Positions 37,151 through 46,784 of a stretch of 64,000 bases of DNA are shown here, in pieces (within the stretch, counting starts at the first letter, position 1; each line of letters opens with the position of its first letter). Under the pieces are notes generated by a model. The model saw only the letters and a list, made by a program, of their open reading frames with translations. It had not been told where the DNA came from and ran no database searches. The DNA is from Mesorhizobium sp. WSM2240 (GTDB lineage: Bacteria > Pseudomonadota > Alphaproteobacteria > Rhizobiales > Rhizobiaceae): the NCBI RefSeq assembly GCF_040438645.1, contig NZ_CP159256.1:682001-746000 (forward strand). The letters are read 5' to 3'. The translations under genes were made by a program, and so were the position numbers.

Positions 37151-39757
37151 TCATCGTTTCAGCATCCTTATCGGACCGCCGGAAATCAGGTTGGCCACGT
37201 CCACCAGGATGTGGGGCATTGCCAGCCCGCCCGGGCAGGCAAGGTATTGCGGCGTCCAGACGGGACCGAATTTCTCCTTGAAAGCCCGCAAGCCCTCGAA
37301 ATTGTAGATCTCGTCGCCGCGCCGGTAGATGAAGGTTCCAAGATGGTTCCAGGTCGAGGCGAGAGGGTGCTCGGCAAGGCCGGCCAGCGGCGCCGCACCG
37401 AGGTTGAACCAGCGGTACCCTGCCTCCTTGCCATAGATCAGCAAGCGGGCGAACAGGGCGTCCATCATGACTTTCGAAACACCGGGGCGATAGCGCATCA
37501 GGTCGACCGAGAGTTCGTGAAGGCCGGCGCCACGCCACACATTGGCGAAAGCGACGATCTCGCCCTCCTTGCGCATCACGGCGCAGTCGAATTCGCAGAG
37601 ATAATCCTCGTCGAAACGGCCGAGAGAGAACCCCTTTTCCTTGCCCACCTTGGTCGTAAGCCAAGCGTCGGAGACACTTTTCATCTGTGGGAGTGCGGGG
37701 CGCACGTCTTGTTTGGGGATGATCGCGAACTCCAGGCCTTCGCGACTTGCCCTGCGGTCGGCATAGCGAAAGTTCTGCCGGGACGGTCCGTCCAGCGTGA
37801 AATCGGCAAGATCGACGCGGGCGACCTCACCGATCTTCAAGATCGCGAGGCCGAGATCGAGGTAGGTTGTCAGCATATCGGGTCCAACGCCGTAGAAGGC
37901 CGCCCTCGCCCCTGCCTTGTCCACCTGTTCGGCAAAACGCCAAACAAGCTCCCGTCCAGCTTCGGTATCGCCGACGGGATCGCCCATCGTGATCCAGCTT
38001 CGACCCGAAACGCCATACATCAGGAATGCCTGCTCGTCGTCAGAGATGAGAAACCTCTTGTCGCGGAGGAGCGCGACATTGGCCTGGGTCGACGGGCATT
38101 GCTCGAGAAGTTTCCGCACCACGTCGGGAATGCGCACTTGGCCGATGCGGCGCTGCACCGGACGGTTTATCAAAGCGTCGGCGGCGCCTACGCCTGCAAA
38201 AATGGCAAGGGCAAGCGTGGCGCGCAGGAAACGGGGGGCATCGCCATGCCAGGCGAAATCCCACCAAAGCGTCCTGCTGAATTCGACATGCCGGTACGCC
38301 AGAAGCCCAACAAAGTTGAGTGAGATCAGCGTGATCGCAACAAGCGCCAGCCACGTCGGCGTCGGCCTGAAGGAGCGCCAATCGCCCTTTCGATAAAAGA
38401 CGTTCCGATAGAAGGCGAGCACCGTTGCGATGATGACCAGGACGCCGGCTTCTTCCCAGTCGAGGCCCTTCGCCAGCGAGAACACCGCCCCTGATAGCAG
38501 GAGCAGGATTGCCGCGGTTCTGGCGAGGGCAATGCGCCGGTAAAGACCGCGTGCGAGCACGATGAGCAGCAGGCCTGTCACGCTGGCCAGCATGTGAGAG
38601 GCTTCCGCGAACGGGAGCGGAAGAACGTCGCGCAGGACGCTCATGCGGTCGCCTTCGGCCGGTAGGTCGCCGGAGAGCAGCAGGACCGTGCCGCCCAGGA
38701 AGACCAGGAAAGCGGTAAGCGGAGCAATGATCTTGCGGGTCATTGCGAGCGTCCGGCCCGATGCGGCGGCGACTGCGTCGCGCGAACGGTAGGTCTCGAA
38801 AACCAGAAGCGCGGTTCCAGCCAGCCCAAGCGGCAACAGATAGTAAATCACCCTGAAAACGATGAGAGCGGCGATGACGTCGGCCCGGGTACCCGCACCG
38901 AGCCCTATAAGCATGGTGGCCTCGAGAACGCCGAGCCCTCCCGGCGAATGACTGGCCGTGCCCGCGACAATAGCGATCACGAACAGCAGGGCAAAGACGG
39001 CAAACCCCGGCGTGACATCGGCGGGCAGCAAGACATAAAGCGCAGCAGCGGCGGCGGCAATGTCCACCGCCCCGACCAGTATCTGCACTGAAGCGCTCCA
39101 GCCGCCGGGGAACGGAAATCGCCAGCCCAGGATAGAAAACTCGCGCACGCCTGTTGAGAGCCAAAAGATGACGGTCGAAAGGCCGAGGAGCAATGCCGCG
39201 CCGACGGCGCGGTCGGCCGTGGGCGAGACCCTGTCGAGGAAAGGCAAGCCTACAGGATCGGCCACGAGGGCAGCGCCCACTACCGCGGCAAGACCCAGCG
39301 AGAAGGTGAGAGCGGAACTCCCGATGATCCGTCCGACATCGGCCGCATCAAGTCCCGAGGCCGCGTAGATGCGGTAGCGCACCGGGCCGCCAACCAGAAC
39401 ATGAAAGCCGATGGCGTTCGATATCGCATAGCCGACCAAGCCTGCGAAGGCGGCGAGACGGACGGGAACACGGTCCGGCGCAATCTTGCGGACCGCAAGC
39501 ACATCGTAGAGCCCCATCGCCACGAAGCTAACGACGGTGAAGCCGAGCGCCCGAATTGTGGACGGCCATGTGGTCGCCGACACCGCTCTTCGGATGTCGT
39601 TCAGGTGTATCTCGCCCGAAATGCGATGGACAACCAGGGCGGCCGTGAACACCACTGCAGCCCCGATGATCGGCCCAAGCACGCGGGGCTCCATGAACCG
39701 TACGAGCAACCGAACGTCAGGGCCTGACGGGCTTTCCAGTTTGATGCGTTCGCTCAT
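37151..39757 (-). CDS. mprF: MprF/LpiA: phosphatidylglycerol lysyltransferase-flippase
   Basis: The 868-residue protein has an N-terminal flippase half with about 14 membrane spans and a C-terminal soluble synthase domain (about residues 540-868, DUF2156/GNAT-like; SGRSWITMGDPVGD, YRPGVSKVMMDALFA, RWFNLGAAPLAGL). It attaches lysine from tRNA to phosphatidylglycerol and flips the lipid, making the surface less negative. The rhizobial homologue LpiA is induced by low pH and aids acid and peptide tolerance. ATG 39757 (MSERIKLE) is chosen; an upstream Met would add 14 residues. It is probably the last gene of the general-stress/carbonic-anhydrase/mprF series. The usual partner AtvA/AcvB is not seen here. 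Confidence 0.92.
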   Translation of the reverse strand: MSERIKLESPSGPDVRLLVRFMEPRVLGPIIGAAVVFTAALVVHRISGEIHLNDIRRAVSATTWPSTIRALGFTVVSFVAMGLYDVLAVRKIAPDRVPVRLAAFAGLVGYAISNAIGFHVLVGGPVRYRIYAASGLDAADVGRIIGSSALTFSLGLAAVVGAALVADPVGLPFLDRVSPTADRAVGAALLLGLSTVIFWLSTGVREFSILGWRFPFPGGWSASVQILVGAVDIAAAAAALYVLLPADVTPGFAVFALLFVIAIVAGTASHSPGGLGVLEATMLIGLGAGTRADVIAALIVFRVIYYLLPLGLAGTALLVFETYRSRDAVAAASGRTLAMTRKIIAPLTAFLVFLGGTVLLLSGDLPAEGDRMSVLRDVLPLPFAEASHMLASVTGLLLIVLARGLYRRIALARTAAILLLLSGAVFSLAKGLDWEEAGVLVIIATVLAFYRNVFYRKGDWRSFRPTPTWLALVAITLISLNFVGLLAYRHVEFSRTLWWDFAWHGDAPRFLRATLALAIFAGVGAADALINRPVQRRIGQVRIPDVVRKLLEQCPSTQANVALLRDKRFLISDDEQAFLMYGVSGRSWITMGDPVGDTEAGRELVWRFAEQVDKAGARAAFYGVGPDMLTTYLDLGLAILKIGEVARVDLADFTLDGPSRQNFRYADRRASREGLEFAIIPKQDVRPALPQMKSVSDAWLTTKVGKEKGFSLGRFDEDYLCEFDCAVMRKEGEIVAFANVWRGAGLHELSVDLMRYRPGVSKVMMDALFARLLIYGKEAGYRWFNLGAAPLAGLAEHPLASTWNHLGTFIYRRGDEIYNFEGLRAFKEKFGPVWTPQYLACPGGLAMPHILVDVANLISGGPIRMLKR

Positions 39758-39835
39758 GGAACAGTTCCCGAAGATGCGAAGCGATGAAAGCTGTGGCAAC
39801 GCGCAGGCGCGGCGTGACCGCGCCTGCGCGACGCT

Positions 39836-40588
39836 TTAGTTCAAGCCCAGGATGAAGCGTCGGTTGGGCGAACGGACCGGGCGGGCATTCATCGGATAAA
39901 GTGCTGTGAAGCGCTCGATATCTGCCTGATCCACCTCGACCGGCTCCATTGCCACCATCCAGTCGACGCCCTCTGAGCAGGGCGGTGTCGTTAGGGATCC
40001 CTTATAAGTCCAGTAGCCGGGCGACGCCGGCAGGAGTCCGTTGGGATCGACATCGTCGACCGACACCTCCTCCCCTGTTTGCGCGGGGAAAGCGGCGGCA
40101 AGGCCGGCGAAGTTTGCATTGGCCCTACCGGGTGTCAGGAACACGCCGAGCACGCCGAGCTCATCGGTTCGAGCGTCCGCGTGCACAAAATGCGCTTCCA
40201 TTGGAAATGTCCTGCCATCCACATGGTGCTCGCTCGGCGCATGGAAGTGGAACTGCAGCAGTTCGTAGACGCGGTCGCCAAGCCGCAGTGTGCTGCCTTC
40301 CGGCATGTTGATCTGGATCGTATGGCCGTTGTTCATGATCGTACCACGGCTCTTGTGCCAGCCGATTGCTAAGCGCGGAATATCTGCCCTAACGGCGCCG
40401 GCGATGTCGATCGGCGACTGCCGGGTGCCGCTCGAACAAACGAAATTATTCGGGTCCAGATCGGCCCAATGCTCTGGCCCTTCGCGGCCTTCATAGCCCC
40501 AATGGACGCTTGCCGCCCGCGCGGCCTCAGCGCAGATCGGGCATGCGCCCAATGCAATGAACCCTTTGATCAGGTTACGTCGATGCAT
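39836..40588 (-). CDS. alpha-class carbonic anhydrase, exported
   Basis: The 250-residue protein has an export signal (residues 1 to about 26, RRNLIKGF opening). The alpha-carbonic-anhydrase core follows: HWGYEGREGPEHWADLDPNN, SSGTRQSPIDI, and the zinc ligands His114 and His116 in FHFHAPSEH with His133 in EAHFVHAD. It also has SLTTPPCSEGVDWMV with the substrate-pocket Thr. It converts CO2 and bicarbonate in the periplasm and helps pH homeostasis. It lies between a general-stress gene and mprF on the same strand, supporting an acid or CO2 stress role. All zinc ligands are present. Confidence 0.93.
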   Translation of the reverse strand: MHRRNLIKGFIALGACPICAEAARAASVHWGYEGREGPEHWADLDPNNFVCSSGTRQSPIDIAGAVRADIPRLAIGWHKSRGTIMNNGHTIQINMPEGSTLRLGDRVYELLQFHFHAPSEHHVDGRTFPMEAHFVHADARTDELGVLGVFLTPGRANANFAGLAAAFPAQTGEEVSVDDVDPNGLLPASPGYWTYKGSLTTPPCSEGVDWMVAMEPVEVDQADIERFTALYPMNARPVRSPNRRFILGLN

Positions 40589-40676
40589 ATTGCTTTCGCT
40601 CCTTGATGCGAACCCATGTTTTTTCCATTTTCGGTCGGAACGATGCCGGCGGCCGGCAATGCCGCGACCGGCAATC

Positions 40677-40714
40677 GGCCAGGCCCCACAGGGGAGGATT
40701 GTGGGGGCCTGGCC
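40677..40714. other. perfect 11-bp hairpin between stress genes
   Basis: GGCCAGGCCCC (40677-40687) pairs with GGGGCCTGGCC (40704-40714). It lies just after the general-stress gene stop and before the carbonic anhydrase gene on the minus strand. There is no T run on that strand, so it looks more like an mRNA processing or stability element than a full terminator. Confidence 0.5.
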
Positions 40715-40728
40715 GCGGAGGGCCTTTT

Positions 40729-41247
40729 TTACGCGGCCTTCAAGACTTCCGCCGACGTAGCGTTGAGCCGCTCCATGATGCTACGGGCACGCTCGACTTC
40801 CGCGGCGTCTCCGTGCGCGATGACGAGGAATTTGTCGGCCTTAACGGCCATCTCGTATTGGATGATGCTTTCCTTCGGCACACCGAGGCTGTAGAGCGCG
40901 GCGCCCAGGGCCGAGAGGCCTCCGACCACCACCGCGCCCTCGAGAGCGCCGACCAGAGCAGCCACAAGCGGGCCGCCGACCGCCAGCGGGCCGATCCCGG
41001 GCACCCAAAAGAAAGCCGCACTTATGAGCAGGCCCCACAGACCGCCCCAAAGAGCGCCCGTGCCACCCCAGAACTTCACGCGCTCGCCAGTCGTGTAAAA
41101 GCCGACGGGTTGCTCCTCGCTGTGATATCCCTTGCCGACGATCGAAAGCTTCTTCATGTCGAAGCCCGATCGCTGAAGGTCCTTGACGATCTCTTCCGCC
41201 CTCTCATGGCTGTTGAAGACGGCGATGACGGCATTGTCGTTTGACAT
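40729..41247 (-). CDS. general-stress protein with glycine-zipper core
   Basis: The 172-residue protein starts with an HMA-like alpha/beta region (NAVIAVFNSHERAEEIVKDL). A glycine-rich hydrophobic centre follows (about residues 60-120; WGGTGALWGGLWGLLISAAF and VGALEGAVVVGGLSALGAAL), then a second alpha/beta region (KADKFLVIAHGDAAEVERAR). This is the 17M-like/YflT general-stress layout, probably membrane-associated. A strong sigma-54 promoter match lies 74-89 bp upstream. It is the first gene of a series with carbonic anhydrase and mprF. The molecular function is unknown. Confidence 0.8.
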   Translation of the reverse strand: MSNDNAVIAVFNSHERAEEIVKDLQRSGFDMKKLSIVGKGYHSEEQPVGFYTTGERVKFWGGTGALWGGLWGLLISAAFFWVPGIGPLAVGGPLVAALVGALEGAVVVGGLSALGAALYSLGVPKESIIQYEMAVKADKFLVIAHGDAAEVERARSIMERLNATSAEVLKAA

Positions 41248-41320
41248 GGCTTGTTCTCCTTCTCTGCTCTGCTTCGTCAGTTCGCACGGCCACCCGCCAC
41301 GAACTGCTCACCCGAACCCG

Positions 41321-41336
41321 AGCAAGACACGGGCCA
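41321..41336 (-). promoter_or_regulatory. sigma-54 (-24/-12) promoter upstream of the general-stress gene
   Basis: On the minus strand the sequence is TGGCCCGTGTCTTGCT. It matches the consensus TGGCACG-N4-TTGCW at all positions but one, with exact GG-N10-GC spacing. It lies 74-89 bp upstream of ATG 41247. A sigma-54 activator gene ends about 120 bp further upstream, a strong functional link. Confidence 0.7.
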
Positions 41337-41459
41337 GACAGCTACCGCGCTGAAAAACAACAGGACTTTCATCCCATGCCGGCGCATTTGCGAATCCGAA
41401 ATGGGGGATATGCACCGGTGGTGGTGGCGAACTCAGCCGTATCCGTTAGCCCCGGATCA

Positions 41460-42854
41460 CTATTGCTGCGGGGCGTTCCTCCTCTGCAGCCCATGCCGCG
41501 CCATGCGGTAGCGCAGCGTTTCGCGCGTCATTCCGAGCCGCCGTGCAGTCGCCATCACATTATAGTGGTCTTGCTGCAGGGCCGCCTCGATGATCAGCTT
41601 TTCCATGGCGTCGAAGTTAATGGAGCCGTCCAGCGGCAGTCGAACGAAGTCCCCGGACTCCACCGGGGCAACGGTATCGCCTGGCCTGATCTGCAGCCAT
41701 TCGGTCGGCAAATCCTCGCCTGTAGACAGGAGCACGGAACGCTCCATGACGTTGCGCAGTTCACGCACATTGCCGGGCCAGTCATAGGCGGCGAGCAGCT
41801 TGCGCGCCGATTCGGGGATGCGCCGCACCCGTTTGCCGGAGACGGCGTTGAACTCACGGATCAATTCCTCGATCAACTCGTCCAGATCTTCCTTGCGGGC
41901 ACGCAATGGGGGCAGTTCGAGTTGGAAGACGCCGAGACGATGATAGAGATCCTCTCTGAACGCCTTTTCGGCCACGAGTTCACGGAGATTGCGGTTGGTG
42001 GCCGCGATGATCTGCACGTCGACGGGAATCATCCGCTCGCCGCCGAGCCGGCGGATGGCCTTGTCTTCGAGCGCCTTGAGAAGCTTCGCCTGCAGATCGA
42101 GATGCAGCTCGCCGATCTCGTCAAGCAACAGCGTGCCGTCGCTTGCCTGCTCCATCAGGCCGCGATGGCTGCCTTTGGCTCCCGTGAAAGCGCCGGCCTC
42201 GTGTCCGAAAAGCTCCGATTCAAGGAGCTCGCGCGGCAGCGCCGCGCAGTTCACCTCAATGAGCGGTCCGCCGGCGCGCCTGCCGCTGTGATGCAGGATG
42301 CGCGCCGCGAGGCCCTTGCCGGTGCCGGTCTCCCCCACGATCACAATGCCGCTCAGTGGCGCTTGACACAGACGAGCGAGCGTATCGCGCATCCGAGCGG
42401 CCGCCTCGCTGCGGCCGATGAAGGCGGCCGGGCTATAGCGGCCTCGCTGCTGGAATGTTTCGTCCGCAATCCTCCGCTGGGCGCGGGCGCCGCGAAATGC
42501 AGCGCCGACGATACGGTCGAGCCGATCGCGATCCATCGGCTTGGCCAGAAAGTCGAACGCCCCGAGCTGCTTGGCCCGTTCGGCGTCGGGTGCCTCGCCA
42601 AGACCGGTAAGAAAAATCCATTCGCGCTTGTCGCCCTCCTCGCGTGCGCGCTCCAGAAGATCAAGCGCATTGCCATCCGGCAGGTGCAGATCGGAAAGCA
42701 CGACGAGCCCCTCATAGCCCGTGCCATAGACGAAGGGCTCGGCCTCGCGCAGGCTGCGAACAAGCCTTATCGTGCGTCCTCCCCGCTCGAAATGCCGCTT
42801 GAGGTCGATCCCGAACATGGTGTCGTCCTCGATGATCAGCAGTTCCTCACCCAT
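41460..42854 (-). CDS. sigma-54-dependent response regulator (NtrC family)
   Basis: The 464-residue protein has three domains. The receiver (1-120) has acidic residues in IIEDD and a phospho-acceptor Asp55 in LSDLHLPDG. The AAA+ domain (about 143-375) has Walker A GETGTGKG at 174-181, GAFTGA at 221-226 for sigma-54 contact, and a Walker B-like TLLLDEIGE. A Fis-type helix-turn-helix lies at the C-terminus (ATARRLGMTRETLRYRMARH). It should activate sigma-54 promoters after phosphorylation. Candidate targets with -24/-12 matches surround it. No intact histidine kinase lies nearby. ATG 42854 (MGEELL) is preferred over an upstream Met. Confidence 0.92.
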   Translation of the reverse strand: MGEELLIIEDDTMFGIDLKRHFERGGRTIRLVRSLREAEPFVYGTGYEGLVVLSDLHLPDGNALDLLERAREEGDKREWIFLTGLGEAPDAERAKQLGAFDFLAKPMDRDRLDRIVGAAFRGARAQRRIADETFQQRGRYSPAAFIGRSEAAARMRDTLARLCQAPLSGIVIVGETGTGKGLAARILHHSGRRAGGPLIEVNCAALPRELLESELFGHEAGAFTGAKGSHRGLMEQASDGTLLLDEIGELHLDLQAKLLKALEDKAIRRLGGERMIPVDVQIIAATNRNLRELVAEKAFREDLYHRLGVFQLELPPLRARKEDLDELIEELIREFNAVSGKRVRRIPESARKLLAAYDWPGNVRELRNVMERSVLLSTGEDLPTEWLQIRPGDTVAPVESGDFVRLPLDGSINFDAMEKLIIEAALQQDHYNVMATARRLGMTRETLRYRMARHGLQRRNAPQQ

Positions 42855-43194
42855 TCGATCGGTTGCTCCATTCAAGAGCGGCGGCCGCACCGCCGGTTAG
42901 CTTAGTCAAGAGTTATATCGATGGAGCAGTGGTTGAAGTCCACCACAATGGTTGATCTGCCGACACAGCGCGGCGATAGCCCGCACGCGCCGCCTGTACC
43001 CTCTTGTTGGCGGTAGCGCAGTTAAGAGGTTGTTTGCAACGCTCAATTTTGGATGAGCAGGCCCCGGACGAAGGCCGCCCTTCTGGCCTGTTTCTTGAAT
43101 GGGAGCCTCCGTAACTGCGTGGAGGACCGGCGAGCAGGAAGGAATTCGGGCTCGCTCTCCTCATCAAACCGTCAGGAAACGAGGAGAGCCAACA
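42855..43194 (+). promoter_or_regulatory. divergent control region, response regulator and MFS genes
   Basis: This 340-bp intergenic stretch holds a degenerate -24/-12-like site at 43084-43099 (TGGCCTGTTTCTTGAA): correct spacing, but GA instead of GC at -12. An inverted repeat (GTGG-N6-TCCACC, 42929-42944) shares the TCCACC/CACCGG core seen upstream of the other candidate targets. The strong ribosome-binding site GAGGAGAG precedes ATG 43195. The regulator's binding site has not been shown. Confidence 0.35.
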
Positions 43195-44490
43195 ATGTCA
43201 GCCCTGTCAGACCTGCGCTCGCTGACATCCCAGCAGCGCAACGCCGTCGTCGCCAGCTTCCTCGGCTGGACGCTCGACGCCTTGGACTTCTTCATTCTCG
43301 TCTTCGTACTGAAATATGTCGCCGACGAGTTCGGGACGGATATCGCGAGTGTCACTCTCGCGATCACGCTGACGCTCGCGATGCGGCCCGTAGGCGCGCT
43401 CTTCTTCGGCTACTTCGCGGACCGGTTTGGGCGGCGACCGACCCTAATGGTCAACATCCTGCTTTACTCGGCCCTCGAATTCGCGTCGGGCTTTGCGCCG
43501 TCGCTGACGGCTCTGATCGTTCTTCGCGCGATCTACGGCATCGCCATGGGCGGCGAGTGGGGCGTCGGCGCCTCGCTCACCATGGAAACCATTCCGCCGA
43601 AGATGCGCGGCCTGGTCTCCGGATTGCTGCAGGCCGGATACCCGGCGGGGTATCTCATCGCCTCGCTCGTCTTCTTCCTGCTCTTCCCGCTGGTCGGCTG
43701 GCGCGGTATGTTCATGCTGGGCGCCCTGCCCGCGCTTGTCGTCTTCTACATCCGCTCGAAGGTGGAGGAGTCCCCTGTCTTCGTCGAGCGCCAGCACAGG
43801 ATGCAGCGCGTCAAGATTTGGTCAACGCTGAAGCGGCATGCCGGCCTGTTCGTCTATGCAGTCCTGCTGATGACGGCCTTCAACTTCTTCAGTCATGGCA
43901 CACAGGATCTTTATCCGACCTTCCTGGAAGTGCAGCAGAAGCTTTCGACGACCACCGTCGGAGCCATCGCCGTCATCTACAATATCGGCGCGATCCTGGG
44001 CGGCATAACCTTCGGCATGCTGTCCGAACGGATCGGGCGGCGGCGCGGCATCGTGATCGCGGCCCTGCTGGCCCTGCCCATCATCCCTCTATGGGTCTAT
44101 TCATCCGGCCCCGTGCCGCTGGCATGCGGCGCATTTCTGATGCAGTTCGCTGTCCAGGGCGCCTGGGGAATCATTCCCGCTCATCTCAACGAGCTTTCGC
44201 CGGACGAACTGCGCGGCACCTTTCCCGGCCTGGCCTACCAGCTTGGCAACCTGATCGCGGCCGCCAATGCCACCATGCAGGCCGGACTCGCGGAGCATTT
44301 CGGCAACGACTATGCTTTCGCGCTCGCCCTCGTCGTCGGGGTTGTCGCCGTCTGCGTCGCGCTTTTGTCCGGCTTTGGCGTCGAGGCGAAGGGGATCGCA
44401 TTCGGGAAGCAGGGCGAAATCACGCCCTCGAACCCCCTGCGGTCAGTGATGTCGCCGCCTGACGACGCCACCCATCTGAAGATCCGGTAG
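43195..44490 (+). CDS. MFS transporter, sugar/carboxylate:H+ symporter type
   Basis: The 431-residue protein has about 12 membrane spans and the MFS loop motif FGYFADRFGRRPTLM after span 2. GIAMGGEWGVGASLTMETIP and DALDFFILVFVL are typical of the metabolite:H+/sialate-lactate (SHS) group. It probably imports an organic acid with protons across the inner membrane, which could consume external acidity. ATG 43195 is preceded by GAGGAG. The kup gene follows 58 bp later on the same strand, so the two are likely cotranscribed. The substrate is unknown. Confidence 0.85.
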   Translation: MSALSDLRSLTSQQRNAVVASFLGWTLDALDFFILVFVLKYVADEFGTDIASVTLAITLTLAMRPVGALFFGYFADRFGRRPTLMVNILLYSALEFASGFAPSLTALIVLRAIYGIAMGGEWGVGASLTMETIPPKMRGLVSGLLQAGYPAGYLIASLVFFLLFPLVGWRGMFMLGALPALVVFYIRSKVEESPVFVERQHRMQRVKIWSTLKRHAGLFVYAVLLMTAFNFFSHGTQDLYPTFLEVQQKLSTTTVGAIAVIYNIGAILGGITFGMLSERIGRRRGIVIAALLALPIIPLWVYSSGPVPLACGAFLMQFAVQGAWGIIPAHLNELSPDELRGTFPGLAYQLGNLIAAANATMQAGLAEHFGNDYAFALALVVGVVAVCVALLSGFGVEAKGIAFGKQGEITPSNPLRSVMSPPDDATHLKIR

Positions 44491-44548
44491 CTGGAGCCAT
44501 CGGCGTGATCGCGGTGCTTCCGCGGTCGCAGGATGGACAAGTAGAGCT

Positions 44549-46435
44549 ATGGTCGAAGTCCCGCTCACATCACCCCGCGTCCGAGGCGGCGCCGAGCTAG
44601 CAGCGCTCGGGGTCGTCTTCGGCGACATCGGCACAAGCCCGCTTTACGCATTGCGCCAGGGTGTCGCGGCAGCGCAAGCTGGTGGTGGAGCCGGCCAAGC
44701 GGAGGTACTCGGCGCTCTATCGTTGCTTTTCTGGTGTCTGACCATCGTGGTGACGCTTAAATATGTCCTGATCCTCCTTCGTGCGGATCACGATGGAGAG
44801 GGCGGCATCCTGGCCCTTGTCACCTTGCTGAAACCACGCCGGGACACCCACACGGGACGGCTCATGCTTTTTCTTGGTCTGCTTGGAGCAGCAACTCTGC
44901 TCGGCGACGGCGTTCTGACCCCGGCAATCTCGGTGCTGTCCGCCGTCGAGGGTCTGCAGGTTTTCATACCGTCTCTGAGCAAGCTGGCGATGCCGATCGC
45001 AGCTTTCATCCTCGTCGCGCTTTTTCTCGTGCAACGCATCGGCACCGAGTCGATCGCCCGCTTCCTTGGACCCGTGATGCTGGTATGGTTCCTGGCCATC
45101 GGCCTGCTGGGACTCCTCGGCATTGCGCACGAGCCGCGCATCCTTGCGGCGGTCGACCCGCGCCCCGGTCTCCAACTGCTCGTTGCGGAGCCGCGGTCGG
45201 CACTTGTAATCCTCGGCGCCGTTTTCCTGGCCGTCACCGGCGCCGAGGCGCTTTATGCTGATCTCGGCCAGTTAGGCAGACCGGTGATCCAGCGCGCCTG
45301 GTTCTGTGTTGTGCTGCCCGCCTTGCTGCTCAACTATTTCGGACAAGGGGCGTTGCTGCTGACGATGCCGCAAGCCCTCGAAAACCCGTTCTTCGCGCTT
45401 GTGCCCACAGCCTTCGGCATCCCGATGCTCATCTTGGCCACGCTGGCCACTATCATCGCCTCGCAGGCCATCATCACGGGCGCCTTCAGCCTGACGAAAC
45501 AGGCGATCCAGCTTGGCTACCTTCCGCCCATGCGCGTGCGGCACACTTCGCGCCGGAACGAGCGGGACGTTTATATCGGTGAGACCAACGCGCTTCTCAT
45601 GGTCCTCACCGTCTCGGTGGCCGTCGTCTTCGGTTCCTCCGCAAGCCTGGCATCGGCCTACGGCATTGCCGTATCGATCACTATGGTGGCGACTGCGGTG
45701 CTCTTTGTTTCCGGGCTCGATCGCTTCAGCGACTGGGCACCTAGGTGGCTCGGCGGCCTGGCGATATTGCTTCTGGCCATTGATCTCGGGCTGCTCGCGG
45801 CGAACCTCTCAAAGGTTGCCGATCGCGGCTGGCTCCCGCTCGGTATCGCTGCTTTCGTCCTATTGGTCATGTTGAGTTGGCGCCGCGGTCTCGACCAGCT
45901 TGCCGCACGGCAGGGGCGGTATGCGATGCCGCTGTCTGCTTTCGTGGCCGGGCCAGCCGCGACACGTGTCGTGGGCAAGACGGCGATTTTCCTGGCCCGT
46001 TCGGAGGGCATGGCGCCCTTGGCGCTCATCCTCCTCCGCGACCTGGTAGGGGTGAGATTCGCGTCGGTGGTGATCGTGACGGTGGAGGTCTCGCAACGGC
46101 CCCGCGTACCGTCCGCCGAGCGGACCACTTGCTCCCGTATCGGCAGGAAACTGACCCAGGTCTCCTTCCGCGTAGGATATATGCAGGACGTCCGGCTGCC
46201 GGCCATGCTGGGGCCTGTCCTGCACGATGCGGGGATCGACGCTGAGGATGCAATTTACCTTGTCGGAATGGAGCGAATGATTCCTACCGAGCGCGTGCGC
46301 AGCTTTCGCGACGTGCTTACCCACATCTCAGCGTTTCTGGCCCGAAATTGCGAACGCGACGCTGATCGCTTCGCTTTGCCGCAGAGCCGCACCATCATCA
46401 TTGGGCGCAGTCTTGTCCTGAAGGAAGCGACATGA
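44549..46435 (+). CDS. kup: Kup-family potassium uptake protein
   Basis: The 628-residue protein has the KUP signature near the N-terminus (GVVFGDIGTSPLYALRQ), about 12 membrane spans (to residue about 450) and a cytoplasmic C-terminal domain (about 455-628, starting near VVGKTAIFLARSEGMAP). It takes up K+ with protons. Kup systems matter at low pH and in osmotic stress. It follows the MFS transporter by 58 bp. The frame is intact and of normal length. Confidence 0.94.
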   Translation: MVEVPLTSPRVRGGAELAALGVVFGDIGTSPLYALRQGVAAAQAGGGAGQAEVLGALSLLFWCLTIVVTLKYVLILLRADHDGEGGILALVTLLKPRRDTHTGRLMLFLGLLGAATLLGDGVLTPAISVLSAVEGLQVFIPSLSKLAMPIAAFILVALFLVQRIGTESIARFLGPVMLVWFLAIGLLGLLGIAHEPRILAAVDPRPGLQLLVAEPRSALVILGAVFLAVTGAEALYADLGQLGRPVIQRAWFCVVLPALLLNYFGQGALLLTMPQALENPFFALVPTAFGIPMLILATLATIIASQAIITGAFSLTKQAIQLGYLPPMRVRHTSRRNERDVYIGETNALLMVLTVSVAVVFGSSASLASAYGIAVSITMVATAVLFVSGLDRFSDWAPRWLGGLAILLLAIDLGLLAANLSKVADRGWLPLGIAAFVLLVMLSWRRGLDQLAARQGRYAMPLSAFVAGPAATRVVGKTAIFLARSEGMAPLALILLRDLVGVRFASVVIVTVEVSQRPRVPSAERTTCSRIGRKLTQVSFRVGYMQDVRLPAMLGPVLHDAGIDAEDAIYLVGMERMIPTERVRSFRDVLTHISAFLARNCERDADRFALPQSRTIIIGRSLVLKEAT

Positions 46436-46784
46436 CGAACCAGCGTCGCACCGCGCGGCATGTCTTTCTCTGCACTTCTCGGGCCGACGCTTCTTGTGCA
46501 AGGGATCGAGTGGAGCTGAGCGCCTACGGTTGATAGTCTTGGTTTTTATAGCGACTTGTTCCTCGCAATCAGCAGCGCTCAGGCAGTGCCGTGGTGTCGA
46601 CGCAAACGAGCCGCGTCTCGTGGAACAGGCAATGGAGCTATCCGATGAAACATTTTGCTCTCGGGCATCGCATGTTGGAGCCACCTCTTTCTCATGTGCC
46701 CCTGCCTCGGCAGGTCTGCGATCGCGCGGGCGAAAGAAACGTTGAGTACATGGCTGGAGCAAACAAGCAGGCGTTTCGGTCGTG
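46436..46784 (+). other. gene-poor stretch after kup
   Basis: About 350 bp between the kup stop and the kinase-like stub. Short frames here have no domains. I see no clear terminator. Confidence 0.35.

Noticed and set aside
40677..40729. Hairpin plus T run (40724-40729) as a plus-strand terminator
   Set aside because: The T run is separated from the hairpin by about 10 bases and no plus-strand gene precedes it; the flanking genes are on the minus strand.
41241..42905. Plus-strand open frame of 554 codons opposite the sigma-54 regulator
   Set aside because: Antisense shadow of a well-supported gene with all NtrC-family motifs.
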